A DNA stretch of 16,282 bases from Microcaldota archaeon. Lineage in GTDB: Archaea > Micrarchaeota > Micrarchaeia > Burarchaeales > Fermentimicrarchaeaceae. The position numbers were made by a program, and so were the translations under genes. The notes under the pieces were generated by a model. The model saw nothing but the letters and a program-made list of their open reading frames with translations. It made no database searches and was not told where the DNA came from. Shown in pieces: positions 1 through 7,616 of the stretch. Where the stretch lies: NCBI GenBank assembly GCA_026396455.1, contig JAPLWT010000015.1:1-16282 (forward strand), given 5' to 3'. Numbering within the stretch: position 1 is the stretch's first letter; every line of letters starts with the position of its first letter.

Positions 1-1043
1 ATTATCTCCCCTGCCCCAATCCTCTTGGCAACAACGAAGCCTGCCCCGTATTTCATCTCACCGTGGGTAACAGTCGGCCCATCCTCAATGATGAGCACTC
101 TCTTTCCCTTCACCATGTTCGGGTTGTCAACAGTTATCTCCGAATCCGCCTCAATTATCTTGGCATGCGGGTTGAGCATTTTCACATTGCTTTTCACAAG
201 CTCAATGTTCTTTGGCTCTGCGCTGTCAACCTTGTTTATCACAACCACGTCCGCTAGCCTCACGTTGGTCTCCCCGGGGTAGTAGAGCAGCTCGTGCCCT
301 GCCCGGTGCGGGTCTGCAACGACTATGCTTAAATCGGGTTTGATGAAGCTAGTGTCGTTGTTGCCCCCGTCCCACACAATGACATCCGCCTCCTTCTCTG
401 CCCTCTTGAGAATTTCCCCGTAATCAACACCTGCAAATACGACTGTCTTGTTATCAATGTGCGGCTCGTACTCCTCCCTCTCCTCAATTGTTGTCTTGTG
501 CTTGTCCAAATCCTGGTAGGTTGCAAACCTCTGCCAAATCTGCTCCTTCAAATCCCCATACGGCATTGGGTGCCTTATGGCAACCGCCTTCAAACCCTTC
601 TCTCTCAGCACCTTGCAAACCTTCCTCGAAGTCTGGCTCTTGCCGCTCCCCGTTCTCACGGCGCAGACAGAAATGACTGGCTTTGTGGATTTCAGGAAAG
701 TCCTCTCGCTACCAATTATCTTGAAGTCAGCTCCGGCAGCATTCGCTATGCTGGCTTTGTGCATGACCTCAACATAGTTCAAGTCGCTGTAGGCCAGATC
801 CACCTGGGTCACGCCATACTTTTTTATCAAATTAGTAAGCTCGCTCTCGGCGTATATTGGAATCCCCTTGGGGTAATTCTTGCCCGCAAGCTCTGGCGGG
901 TACATTCTTCCTTCAATATCAGGTATCTGGGCGGCTGTGAAAGCTACAACCTCGTACGAATCGTCATTCCTGTACAGCATGTTGAAGTTATGGAAGTCCC
1001 TCCCCGCAGCCCCAATTATTATTACCTTGGTCTTATTCCCCAT
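1..1043 (-). CDS. COG2403-family SIMIBI GTPase, possible cyclic 2,3-diphosphoglycerate synthetase (partial, 3' end outside window)
   Basis: The reading frame starts at ATG 1043 and stays open to the left edge, giving 347 residues of a family usually about 450 long. An N-terminal Rossmann-like region opens with VIIIGAAGRDFHNFN. It is followed by a P-loop (AVRTGSGKS, about residues 128-136) of the deviant kind seen in dethiobiotin-synthetase/SIMIBI NTPases. A DGGNND motif (225-230) and an NKVD guanine-specificity motif (270-273) come next, and the GPTVTHGEM and GAG signatures lie near 322-336. This is the layout of COG2403, annotated as predicted GTPase and, by homology to the Methanothermus fervidus enzyme, as cyclic 2,3-diphosphoglycerate synthetase. 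That enzyme makes a thermolyte in a few methanogens, so the substrate here is unproven. A GGTGAG ribosome-binding site lies 5 nt before the ATG. The gene is divergent from the methyltransferase-like gene. Confidence 0.8.
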   Translation of the reverse strand, partial: MGNKTKVIIIGAAGRDFHNFNMLYRNDDSYEVVAFTAAQIPDIEGRMYPPELAGKNYPKGIPIYAESELTNLIKKYGVTQVDLAYSDLNYVEVMHKASIANAAGADFKIIGSERTFLKSTKPVISVCAVRTGSGKSQTSRKVCKVLREKGLKAVAIRHPMPYGDLKEQIWQRFATYQDLDKHKTTIEEREEYEPHIDNKTVVFAGVDYGEILKRAEKEADVIVWDGGNNDTSFIKPDLSIVVADPHRAGHELLYYPGETNVRLADVVVINKVDSAEPKNIELVKSNVKMLNPHAKIIEADSEITVDNPNMVKGKRVLIIEDGPTVTHGEMKYGAGFVVAKRIGAGEI

Positions 1044-1072
1044 CGGCTCACCCAATACCCTTCCTCCGCAAA

Positions 1073-1082
1073 AGTTATTAAT
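1073..1082 (-). promoter_or_regulatory. TATA-like box for the COG2403 GTPase gene
   Basis: On the minus strand this reads ATTAATAACT and is centred about 35 nt before ATG 1043. Transcription starting about 26 nt downstream would leave a leader of roughly 9 nt that includes the GGTGAG ribosome-binding site. The call rests on position and A/T content only. Confidence 0.35.
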
Positions 1083-1101
1083 CCTTGCCAGATTGATAAA
1101 G

Positions 1102-1108
1102 AATATTA
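1102..1108 (+). promoter_or_regulatory. TATA-like box for the methyltransferase-like gene
   Basis: AATATTA is centred about 27 nt before ATG 1132, the spacing expected for leaderless archaeal transcription. No well-spaced Shine-Dalgarno sequence lies directly before the start, which agrees with a leaderless mRNA. Confidence 0.35.
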
Positions 1109-1131
1109 ACTCAGGATGAGCAAAAATAAAC

Positions 1132-2214
1132 ATGGAGAAAAAGCTCACTTCAGCTTCAAGGGAGAGCATCCAGGACGCTGTTCTACTCTACGGGCCCAAG
1201 GGGGTTGAAGGCAGGCTGGTCGAACTTCTTGGCGAGAAGAGAATGGAGCTTCTCGGGGCAGTTCTGAAAATCGTAAATTCAGAAAAGAAGAAAATAACAG
1301 TTTTCTATCCATCATCCGGTCCAGATGTCGCCAATGTGCTGGTTGCCACGCATGCGACTACGCTACACTTGGCTGACAAAGACCAGCACACAGATGGCAT
1401 AAAAAAAAGGATAGAAGACATAGGGGGGCGCATTCAGAAGGTATCCTACTCGGGAAATAAAAGCGAGATAGACTTCGAGTGGGCTGGCGAGGACAGAAAA
1501 GTCATACTCCACCAAATTAATATTGACAAGAGCAATGTCGATAAGCTGCTGGCGGAAGTCGGGCAATACGACGTCTACTTTGAGAAGAAGTCCGAGCGTT
1601 TGAGCAGCGACCCCGAAATCAGGGAGAATTTCGTGGGCAACCTCGAGACTGGGGGTCATGCAATCCTAGACTATGAAGCCGAAAGGCACATAGGTTTTGA
1701 AAAAGAGCAACTTGACAGCAAGTACGACGGGGAAAATTACCAGTACGGGGATGGCCGCATGAGAATCTACCGCAAACGCAGGAGTGTTAGTGGCGTGGTC
1801 TGTGTAATGCGCTTCAACGAGGCATTCTCAGATGCAGTATACAGGCGCAATGGTGGGTATTCTGGTGTGGACGACAGCGCGCTGGAGAGTCTTAGGAAAG
1901 GGGGATACGAGGCCGATCTCGCCAAACTGAAGGCTCTTTATGATGCCATACCAGAAGGGAAGGAGAAGGCAAAGATCAAGGCAGAAATTGTAAAAGAGCT
2001 GCATGAAAAGGAGATAGATATATCAGAGATTCTGGATACTAGACAAAATATTCAGAAGCAAATAGCGTACTTAAAGAGTACGAGGGCACTTACACCAGAA
2101 GCGTACGAAATGTTTATGGAACACAAGGTGCAGAAACCAACAGAGCAACAGCTGAATGAATTTAGAGAGGAAGGAAATAAAATATTCAAAAAAGTTTTCA
2201 AGGACTGGGTCTAA
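1132..2214 (+). CDS. Predicted Rossmann/SAM-methyltransferase-like protein with helical C-terminal extension, function unknown
   Basis: This 360-residue soluble protein has no signal peptide or membrane segment. Residues about 55-185 alternate strands and helices like a class I methyltransferase: a motif-I-like strand and loop (ITVFYPSSGPDVANVLVA), a second strand ending in an acidic pair (HLADKD), and a later strand-helix-strand block (YDVYFEKKSERL ... GGHAILDY). The usual GxGxG loop is replaced by SSGPD, so cofactor binding is not certain. Residues about 240-360 are Lys/Glu-rich and helical, possibly coiled coil, and match no domain I recognise. The gene is divergent from the COG2403 GTPase. 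Its stop codon interleaves with that of the convergent gene in the tetranucleotide CTAA. A different Rossmann fold is the main alternative; I do not know a function. Confidence 0.6.
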   Translation: MEKKLTSASRESIQDAVLLYGPKGVEGRLVELLGEKRMELLGAVLKIVNSEKKKITVFYPSSGPDVANVLVATHATTLHLADKDQHTDGIKKRIEDIGGRIQKVSYSGNKSEIDFEWAGEDRKVILHQINIDKSNVDKLLAEVGQYDVYFEKKSERLSSDPEIRENFVGNLETGGHAILDYEAERHIGFEKEQLDSKYDGENYQYGDGRMRIYRKRRSVSGVVCVMRFNEAFSDAVYRRNGGYSGVDDSALESLRKGGYEADLAKLKALYDAIPEGKEKAKIKAEIVKELHEKEIDISEILDTRQNIQKQIAYLKSTRALTPEAYEMFMEHKVQKPTEQQLNEFREEGNKIFKKVFKDWV

Positions 2215-2639
2215 GCAGCTCCCTTTTCAGGCTTCTTTTTCTTATCCTCTGGCTGAGGAGCCAGTTCCACTCTTACTCTTGGAAGCTGCATGGGCGGGGA
2301 GAGCCTTACGGGTTGCACCACGAAGGTTCCGCTAATCCCGCAGGTGTAGCTTACACTGTTGAGCACTACCTCTGCAAATTCCGCGGGCAGCTTCTTTGAC
2401 TTCTTCCACATGTCCTCTATCTCCTTGCCCTTGCTCCTGTCCTCGCTTGCGTAGAGCACCCCAGTGATTTTCAGGTGGCCTACCTTATCCTCATAATCCA
2501 CAGAAAACGTGTATTGGATTGTGATGCTATCCCCCTTCACTGCCACGTCATCGATTGCTATGTTAATGTTCATTCCGCCAACTGCTCCTTCCTTGTCCCT
2601 CTTTGCCTCAACGGAAACTATCTTTCCACCTGTTATCAT
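2211..2639 (-). CDS. Small hypothetical protein, possible SecB-like fold
   Basis: This 142-residue cytosolic protein is second in a two-gene operon, 4 nt after the metallo-hydrolase stop. Its ribosome-binding site (GAGGTGAGAG) overlaps the end of that upstream gene, implying coupled translation. Residues 1-70 look like a four-stranded beta sheet (IVSVEAKR, NINIAIDDV, SITIQYTFSVDY, GHLKITGVLYA). A helix (about 72-98) and a C-terminal stretch, GTFVVQPVRLSPPMQLPRV, follow. This order resembles SecB chaperones, whose last part reads roughly GTFPxLxLxPVNF, and SecB-like proteins are known in archaea. The similarity is a visual judgement, so the role as chaperone or antitoxin-linked SecB is only a suggestion. 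The Lys/Pro tail (DKKKKPEKGAA) is probably disordered. Confidence 0.65.
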   Translation of the reverse strand: MITGGKIVSVEAKRDKEGAVGGMNINIAIDDVAVKGDSITIQYTFSVDYEDKVGHLKITGVLYASEDRSKGKEIEDMWKKSKKLPAEFAEVVLNSVSYTCGISGTFVVQPVRLSPPMQLPRVRVELAPQPEDKKKKPEKGAA

Positions 2640-2643
2640 TCTC

Positions 2644-3324
2644 TCACCTCATCGCTATTTTATCGCCGACTTTCATGATAATCGGCTTTACCCTGTTGCT
2701 TTCAACCTCTCTAGCAAACTCGCTTAGGTTCTGCCGTACCCTTTCAGAAGTGTTATAATGCATGGGTATAATATACCTGCAGTTTATCTCCTTTGCGGCT
2801 TTATACGCAGAATACACGTCCATGGTGTAAGTTCCGCCTATCGGAATGAGCGCATAATCCGCCGTTATGTCAAACATCTCTCCGAACTCATAGGTATCCC
2901 CGGCATGGTAGACGCTCTTCCCGCCCTTCTTCACTATATAACCGACGGGGCATGAAGACTGGGGGTGGACCGCTTTCACAACCTTGATCTCAACCCCTTT
3001 CACCACGAACTCATCACCGACAATTACCTCCATTTTATTCTCGCTTGGAATCTCCAGCTCCCTCAGAACGCAGTGCGGGGCTATGACTAGGGCGCCTGTC
3101 CTCGCAACAACCTTCTCAACGGTGCTCTTCTCCAAATGATCCCTGTGCTCGTGGGTTATCAGTATCAAATCCGCTTTGTCGATATCCTCAACTCTTATCG
3201 CTGCGGGAATATCCCTCCTCGTCCCTCCCACCACAACATTCTCCAGAAACAAGTCTATATAGACGAAGACGCCGTCTAGCTCTATCTCAAACCCCGAATG
3301 CCCAAGGTACCTTAGAAAGCTCAT
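2644..3324 (-). CDS. UPF0173/UlaG-like metallo-beta-lactamase-fold hydrolase
   Basis: From ATG 3324 the product is 226 residues, the usual size for UPF0173 metal-dependent hydrolases. The protein opens with the family's FLRYLGHSGFEI pattern. It carries the metal-binding HxHxDH motif (THEHRDH), a later histidine (HPQSSCPVGY), the HAGDT aspartate motif and a C-terminal IPMHYNT histidine, so the two-metal site looks complete. One oddity is IDLF where relatives usually have IDPF. The physiological substrate of the family is unknown. An open frame extends upstream to 3513, but those 63 residues lack homology, overlap the divergent gene's promoter and would precede a GGAAGGA ribosome-binding site that sits just before ATG 3324. 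The gene is first in an operon with the SecB-like gene. Confidence 0.85.
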   Translation of the reverse strand: MSFLRYLGHSGFEIELDGVFVYIDLFLENVVVGGTRRDIPAAIRVEDIDKADLILITHEHRDHLEKSTVEKVVARTGALVIAPHCVLRELEIPSENKMEVIVGDEFVVKGVEIKVVKAVHPQSSCPVGYIVKKGGKSVYHAGDTYEFGEMFDITADYALIPIGGTYTMDVYSAYKAAKEINCRYIIPMHYNTSERVRQNLSEFAREVESNRVKPIIMKVGDKIAMR

Positions 3325-3390
3325 ATTCCTTCCCAGATAATATAGCTCAGGTTGAAAATTTAACTCTTTGCATAACCGGAATTTCCTGCC

Positions 3391-3400
3391 CTTTATAAAA
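3391..3400 (-). promoter_or_regulatory. TATA-like box for the metallo-hydrolase operon
   Basis: The minus strand reads TTTTATAAAG, a close match to an archaeal TATA element. It lies about 70 nt before ATG 3324 and would give a leader near 45 nt. The gap 3325-3506 holds this box and the divergent one; I see no RNA gene in it. Confidence 0.35.
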
Positions 3401-3469
3401 CACTTACAAAAGAATAACAACAGGAAAAATCCTAACTTTAGCGATGGAATGCGAAGAAGCAACAGAACA

Positions 3470-3477
3470 TTTATATC
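3470..3477 (+). promoter_or_regulatory. TATA-like box for the membrane-protein/pheST operon
   Basis: TTTATATC is centred about 34 nt before ATG 3507, so transcription would start only about 8 nt before that codon. This supports 3507 over the upstream in-frame ATG at 3444, which would lie upstream of the transcript. Confidence 0.4.
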
Positions 3478-3506
3478 TACTAAACCCATATACCTCAGAT
3501 GAGAAT

Positions 3507-4298
3507 ATGTCATATATCTTTAGACGAAAACTCTGCATTCTCTTCGTGCTTGTCCTGCTTGCGCTAGCCGTCAGGGCAGACTTTCACGATCTTTCGCTCA
3601 GCGTTACTGTGAAAATCAACACAAATGGCTCTGCTCACGTGACGGAGAGAGTAAGGCTAGCGATCGACCCAAGCTCGGTAGACATTTATAACCAGAGCAT
3701 GTACTCGAGGAACCTCACCATAATGGACTGGCAGCAGATAACAAGCAGCAAACTGCTCAGACAGCACATATTCTCGCCAGTTTCCGTAAGCAACATAAAA
3801 GTTGTCCCAGAGAACCTCAACAGCTACTCTTTTTCAGCAACATCCGCGGCAGTGATAAGGCTGGATTATGAACTCGAAAAATTTGTGCCGATCAACCAGA
3901 CGGGCCCAAGGACACTTCTCTACACATTCAACAGATCCTCCTTCTCTTTCGAACATTCGCCAAGCGGTCAGATACTCCCCCAGGATACTGAACTCACCAT
4001 AATCATACCTCCAGATTCGATAGTCACAAGCATCTCGCCAGATCCTGACGAGCCGTCAATAACGAGGGACTACCTAGGTCAAGTGATGGGGGTGAGCAAC
4101 TTCACTTGGAGAGGAACAATACCGCTCATGGACTTCGAGCTGACATTCACAAGGGAGGAGCCAATAGGTGCCGAGGTGAGCAGATTTTTCGATAGTATCG
4201 AAATGAATGCATTATCCTTCATACTCTCCACGCCAGGCATCATCCTAACCCTGCTTGTATTGATTGCAGTGGCTTACCTTACCCTCCCCAAGAGGTAG
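3507..4298 (+). CDS. Exported single-pass membrane protein of unknown function, first gene of the pheST operon
   Basis: The start at 3507 gives 263 residues. The N-terminus is a signal peptide or anchor: RRK followed by the hydrophobic stretch LCILFVLVLLALAVRA. The outer region of about 210 residues looks beta-rich and has a few Asn glycosylation sequons (NGS, NLT, NQT, NRS, NFT). The C-terminus has one hydrophobic helix (FILSTPGIILTLLVLIAVAY) and the short basic tail LTLPKR, so the bulk should face outside. The opening pattern DLSLSVTVKINTNGSAHVTERV resembles beta-sandwich ectodomains common in archaeal membrane proteins, but I cannot name a family. The stop lies 3 nt before pheS and the pheS ribosome-binding site lies inside this gene's last codons, so the three genes should be co-transcribed. 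An upstream in-frame ATG at 3444 was rejected. Confidence 0.7.
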   Translation: MSYIFRRKLCILFVLVLLALAVRADFHDLSLSVTVKINTNGSAHVTERVRLAIDPSSVDIYNQSMYSRNLTIMDWQQITSSKLLRQHIFSPVSVSNIKVVPENLNSYSFSATSAAVIRLDYELEKFVPINQTGPRTLLYTFNRSSFSFEHSPSGQILPQDTELTIIIPPDSIVTSISPDPDEPSITRDYLGQVMGVSNFTWRGTIPLMDFELTFTREEPIGAEVSRFFDSIEMNALSFILSTPGIILTLLVLIAVAYLTLPKR

Positions 4299-4301
4299 CA
4301 T

Positions 4302-5789
4302 ATGCTTCACCAATACGAGAAGCTCGTTCTGCATTCCCTAAAAGCGGGCAGCAAGACTCTTGACGAGCTTGCGGATAGCACGGGCTTAAACAAGGATTCC
4401 GCGAGCAGAGCATGCTACTGGCTGAAGGATAAGGGCGCGGTGGAAATCCATGAGACCGTGACCCAGGGCTTCAAGCTCGGAGAGGAAGGAAAAAAATTCC
4501 TCGAATCCGGCTTCCCAGAATTCAACCTTATAAAGAAACTTCATGCAGGAAAGGCTTTCAGTGAGCTCAGCGATGAGGAGAAGAGGATAGGCCTGCCATG
4601 GGCGAAGAGGAAGGAGTGGTTGGAAATCGAGGGAAACATATTCAAGCTAAGCAAGCTTGGAGAAAAAATACTGCGCGAAGGGCAGAATGAAGTTTTAATG
4701 CTTAAGAAAATCTCCGAGGCGAAATCACTGGGAAAGGAGGATATAGATGCGGTGAAGGCGCTGCTTGGGAGAGGGGATGTGCTGAGAACTACAGAGAGCA
4801 AGCAGCTCTCACTCTCCATCACGAAAAAAGGCGAGGGGCTTGCCGGGAAGGAAGCTGCGGATATACATGGGGAGATTCATCTTCATGGCGATGTTGGCGC
4901 TAGGAAACTGGTCAATACTTTAACCAAGGAAGACATCACTACGGGCAGGTGGAAAGAGAAGGAGTACAGGGAGTATGACGACTCTCCTGTCGAGAGATCC
5001 CGCCCTGGCAAGAAGCACCCGCTTAGGAAGGCCATAAGCAGGATAAGGAAAATATTCCTGGAGCTTGGCTTTGAAGAGATGGAGGACAGGCTGGTTGAAT
5101 CCTCATTCTGGAATTTTGATGCGCTATTCCAGCCGCAGGACCACCCCGCGAGAGATTTGATGGACACGTTCTATCTGTCGTCCCCCGAAAAGATTTCCCT
5201 GCCCAAAGACGAGGTTGTTGATAGGGTGAAGAAAGCCCACGAGGAGAAGTGGAAGTACAAATGGAGCAGGGAGGTTGCAGAACAGGCAGTACTAAGAACG
5301 CATGACACTGCAATCTCTCCGCAGTACATGCTGAAAGTGAGGAAGGGGGAGAAAAAAGCGCCCGCAAAATTCTTCGCTGTTGGAAGAGTGTACAGGAACG
5401 AAGCGACGGATTTCAAGCATTTGAGCGAGTTCTACCAGGTTGGGGGGATAATTGTTTACGAGGATGCAACATTCAGGGACTTGCTGGGCTTGCTGAAGGA
5501 GTTCTACAGGAAGCTAGGTTTCGAGAAGATAAGGTTCATACCGAACTACTTCCCGTATACCGAACCGAGCGTTCAGGTTGAGGTGTACTACGAGGATAGG
5601 AAGCAGTGGCTTGAGCTTGGCGGTGCGGGAGTCTTCAGACCAGAAGTCTGCCTGCCAACATGGGGCAAGTATCCCGTACTGGCATGGGGCCTGGGCCTTG
5701 AGAGACCGGTTATGCTTATGATGGGAGTGAAGGACATAAGGCAGTTCTACAGGAACGATGTTTCATGGCTTAGGGAAGCAAGGGTGTAA
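4302..5789 (+). CDS. pheS: Phenylalanine--tRNA ligase alpha subunit
   Basis: PheS is the catalytic subunit of the cytosolic (alpha-beta)2 enzyme that charges tRNA-Phe. The 495-residue archaeal/eukaryotic-type protein begins with winged-helix modules (about 1-180; KTLDELADSTGLNKDSASRA is a typical recognition-helix region). These are present in archaeal and eukaryotic PheS and absent from short bacterial forms. The class II catalytic core follows. Motif 1 lies near PQDHPARDLMDTFY (about 277-290), motif 2 is VGRVYRNEATDFKHLSEFYQ (about 359-378), and motif 3 is GLGLERPVMLMMG (about 464). The GAGGTAG ribosome-binding site at 4292-4298 favours ATG 4302. The gene is followed 2 nt later by pheT. Confidence 0.96.
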   Translation: MLHQYEKLVLHSLKAGSKTLDELADSTGLNKDSASRACYWLKDKGAVEIHETVTQGFKLGEEGKKFLESGFPEFNLIKKLHAGKAFSELSDEEKRIGLPWAKRKEWLEIEGNIFKLSKLGEKILREGQNEVLMLKKISEAKSLGKEDIDAVKALLGRGDVLRTTESKQLSLSITKKGEGLAGKEAADIHGEIHLHGDVGARKLVNTLTKEDITTGRWKEKEYREYDDSPVERSRPGKKHPLRKAISRIRKIFLELGFEEMEDRLVESSFWNFDALFQPQDHPARDLMDTFYLSSPEKISLPKDEVVDRVKKAHEEKWKYKWSREVAEQAVLRTHDTAISPQYMLKVRKGEKKAPAKFFAVGRVYRNEATDFKHLSEFYQVGGIIVYEDATFRDLLGLLKEFYRKLGFEKIRFIPNYFPYTEPSVQVEVYYEDRKQWLELGGAGVFRPEVCLPTWGKYPVLAWGLGLERPVMLMMGVKDIRQFYRNDVSWLREARV

Positions 5790-5791
5790 GT

Positions 5792-7411
5792 TTGGCGTCG
5801 GTTTGTTTCTCAAAGAATGAGCTTGAAGCTCTTCTCGGTAAAGGAATCAAGCAAGCTGAGTTGGAGAGCATGCTTCCTTCAATTGGGTTGCCCGTGGAAA
5901 GCGTTGAAGGGGATTCAATTTATGTGGATGTAACCCCAAACAGGCCGGACTTGCTCAGCATTGAGGGAATAGCACGAGCACTTTCGACTTTCATGGGCGG
6001 GAAGCCAAAGCATTACAGCGCAAAGGACTCCGGAATCAAGCTGCATATCGATAATTCTGTTCTGCCTGTCAGGCCTTTCATAGTCGCTGCAGTTGTGAAG
6101 AACGTAAAAATCGACGAGAAGAAAATCGAATCGCTCATGCAGTTGCAGGAGAAGATACACGAAACTTACGGGAGGAAGAGGAGGAAAATCTCGATAGGGG
6201 TGCACAACCTGGATGCGGTCCAGCCCCCGTTCTTCTACAAGGCAGTTGAGCCCAGCAGCTACTCGTTCATCCCCCTTGACATGGAAAAGAAGCTGACTCT
6301 CTCAAAGATACTTGAGCTGCATCCGAAGGGGGTGGAATACGGCGGGATAATAAAAGAGTTCAAGAAATACCCGCTGCTGGTTGACAGCAAGGAACAGGCA
6401 CTGTCATTCCCGCCAATAATAAACGGTGAGCTTACAAGGGTGGACGCGAACACGAAGAACATATTCATTGACGTGACGGGAACTGATGCGAATGCAATAA
6501 TGGATGCCCTGAAAATAGTCTCTCTCGCGCTTGTTGACAGGGGAGGGGAGCTTTTCACCGTGGAAGTAATTGGAAAAAGGAAATTCGAGACTCCTGATTT
6601 GAGCGAGAAGGTCGTGGCCCTCCCTGCCGAGAAAATAAATAAAATGCTGGGAATGGATTTCACAGAAGCCCAGTTGCTGAAGCTGCTTGCCAAGATGGGT
6701 TATGACTCGTCCAACAAAAAAGTGAAAATGCCCTGCTACCGGGTTGACATAATGGACTGGGTGGATTTGGCTGAGGATGTTGCAATAGCGCATGGATACA
6801 ACAACTTCCCCCCATCGCTTCCGAACTTCTTCAGCATTGGGCAGGAGAAGCGCTCGGAACTTCTTGAGGGAAAGGTCAGGGAGCTCATGGTCGGTTTGAA
6901 CTTTCTGGAAGTTCTCTGTCCCAACCTGACGAATGAACAGGAGTGCTTCGGGAAGATGCTCGCAACAGAAAAACCGCATGTTAAAATAAAGAATCCGAAG
7001 GTCGAGGAGTACACGATGATGCGCCCCTGGCTCGCCCCGTCGCTCCTCAAGGTAATTTCAGAGAGCAAGCAGGCAGAGCTGCCGATAAGAATATTCGAGA
7101 TCGGGGATGCGATCTCCCTAGAGGGAGCGGATGTAAAGCAGACAAGGAGTTTGGCATGCGTGCTGTATGACCCAAAGGCAACATTCAGCGAAATAAAATC
7201 TTTTGCAGATGCAGTTGCGAGGGAGATGGGTTGGGCAGTTGAAATGCGCCCCTGCGAGCATCCCTCTTTCATAAAAGGAAGGGCTGCAGAAATTGTCCAC
7301 AAAAAGAAGAGAGTTGGAGTTTTCGGGGAGATTCACCCCCAGGTCCTCAACAACTTCCAGCTTGAGCAGCCTGTCGCACTGCTTGAATTGGACATTACTT
7401 CTTTCCTTTAG
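5792..7411 (+). CDS. pheT: Phenylalanine--tRNA ligase beta subunit
   Basis: PheT partners PheS and contributes tRNA binding and editing. The 539 residues match the archaeal/eukaryotic beta subunit, which is shorter than the roughly 800-residue bacterial one. The start is TTG at 5792. The first residues (xASVCFSKNELEALLG) align with the usual archaeal opening MPTVxxSxxDLLxLxG, and no ATG lies nearby. A B3/4-type editing region occupies roughly residues 90-240. A B5 domain (about 268-343, including MPCYRVDIMDWVDLAEDVAIAHGY) follows, then a catalytic-like domain without synthetase motifs (MMRPWLAPSLL; FEIGDAI; GVFGEIHPQVLNNF). It lies 2 nt after pheS, with AGGGTG as a possible ribosome-binding site. 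Its last 17 nt overlap the end of the convergent rfcL tail. Confidence 0.95.
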   Translation: MASVCFSKNELEALLGKGIKQAELESMLPSIGLPVESVEGDSIYVDVTPNRPDLLSIEGIARALSTFMGGKPKHYSAKDSGIKLHIDNSVLPVRPFIVAAVVKNVKIDEKKIESLMQLQEKIHETYGRKRRKISIGVHNLDAVQPPFFYKAVEPSSYSFIPLDMEKKLTLSKILELHPKGVEYGGIIKEFKKYPLLVDSKEQALSFPPIINGELTRVDANTKNIFIDVTGTDANAIMDALKIVSLALVDRGGELFTVEVIGKRKFETPDLSEKVVALPAEKINKMLGMDFTEAQLLKLLAKMGYDSSNKKVKMPCYRVDIMDWVDLAEDVAIAHGYNNFPPSLPNFFSIGQEKRSELLEGKVRELMVGLNFLEVLCPNLTNEQECFGKMLATEKPHVKIKNPKVEEYTMMRPWLAPSLLKVISESKQAELPIRIFEIGDAISLEGADVKQTRSLACVLYDPKATFSEIKSFADAVAREMGWAVEMRPCEHPSFIKGRAAEIVHKKKRVGVFGEIHPQVLNNFQLEQPVALLELDITSFL

Positions 7412-7616
7412 CTTTCGATGAAGTTTTCTTGCCTCCAATAATATATTCCATCTCCTCATCATCAAAATCAAAATAGTCCTGAACTTTTTGGGCATTACCG
7501 CTTTCCTTGCACACTGCACCCAGAAGCGGCATGAAAATTCCCACGGCATCCTTCGAGGACAGATGGCATTTCCCTCCAATCTTCAAGCCAACCGCCTTCC
7601 TCATTGCCCGCTCCGA
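7395..7616 (-). pseudogene. rfcL: RFC large subunit C-terminal fragment in a shifted frame
   Basis: Reading from TCG at 7616 in this frame gives SERAMRKAVGLKIGGKCHLSS, then LPLL-like (FMPLLGAV) and FDFDDEEMEYI, ending in the Lys-rich tail SSKAKGKK. This matches the last part of archaeal RFC-L, where a KIGxxxHxS motif and an acidic EEEIEYL stretch close the collar domain. Upstream in this frame the homology breaks exactly where the N-terminal frame's homology ends (about 7615). Roughly 75-85 residues of collar, normally containing an LSRADVFLGR-like segment, are therefore absent. Without frameshifting this piece would not be translated as part of RFC-L; an internal ATG at 7604 would give only 69 residues. 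The 3' end overlaps pheT by 17 nt. Confidence 0.8.

Noticed and set aside
85..96. TCAATGATGAGC resembling a C/D-box RNA box C
   Set aside because: It sits within conserved GTPase coding sequence, and no box D with proper spacing or terminal stem is evident.
3444..3506. In-frame upstream extension of the membrane-protein gene from ATG 3444
   Set aside because: The TATA-like box at 3470-3477 lies inside it, and the extension would put 21 polar residues before an obvious signal peptide.
3325..3506. Possible small RNA gene in the longest intergenic gap (182 nt)
   Set aside because: The two divergent promoters and leaders account for it; I found no stable stem, tRNA-like fold or C/D and H/ACA boxes.
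3325..3513. In-frame upstream extension of the metallo-hydrolase to 3513
   Set aside because: The family starts at MSFLRYLGHSGF (ATG 3324) with a ribosome-binding site before it; the extra 63 residues overlap the divergent gene and both promoters.
4541..5416. Several long open frames on the minus strand inside pheS
   Set aside because: They lie opposite a strongly conserved gene, show low-complexity Ser/Leu/Pro composition and have no homology that I recognise.
6259..7302. Minus-strand open frames inside pheT
   Set aside because: They are antisense to a confident gene, overlap one another in different frames and have no recognisable motifs.
7433..7616. Programmed frameshift as the explanation of split rfcL
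   Set aside because: A ribosomal shift could join the frames, but it would not restore the missing collar residues, and no slippery run is present at the junction.
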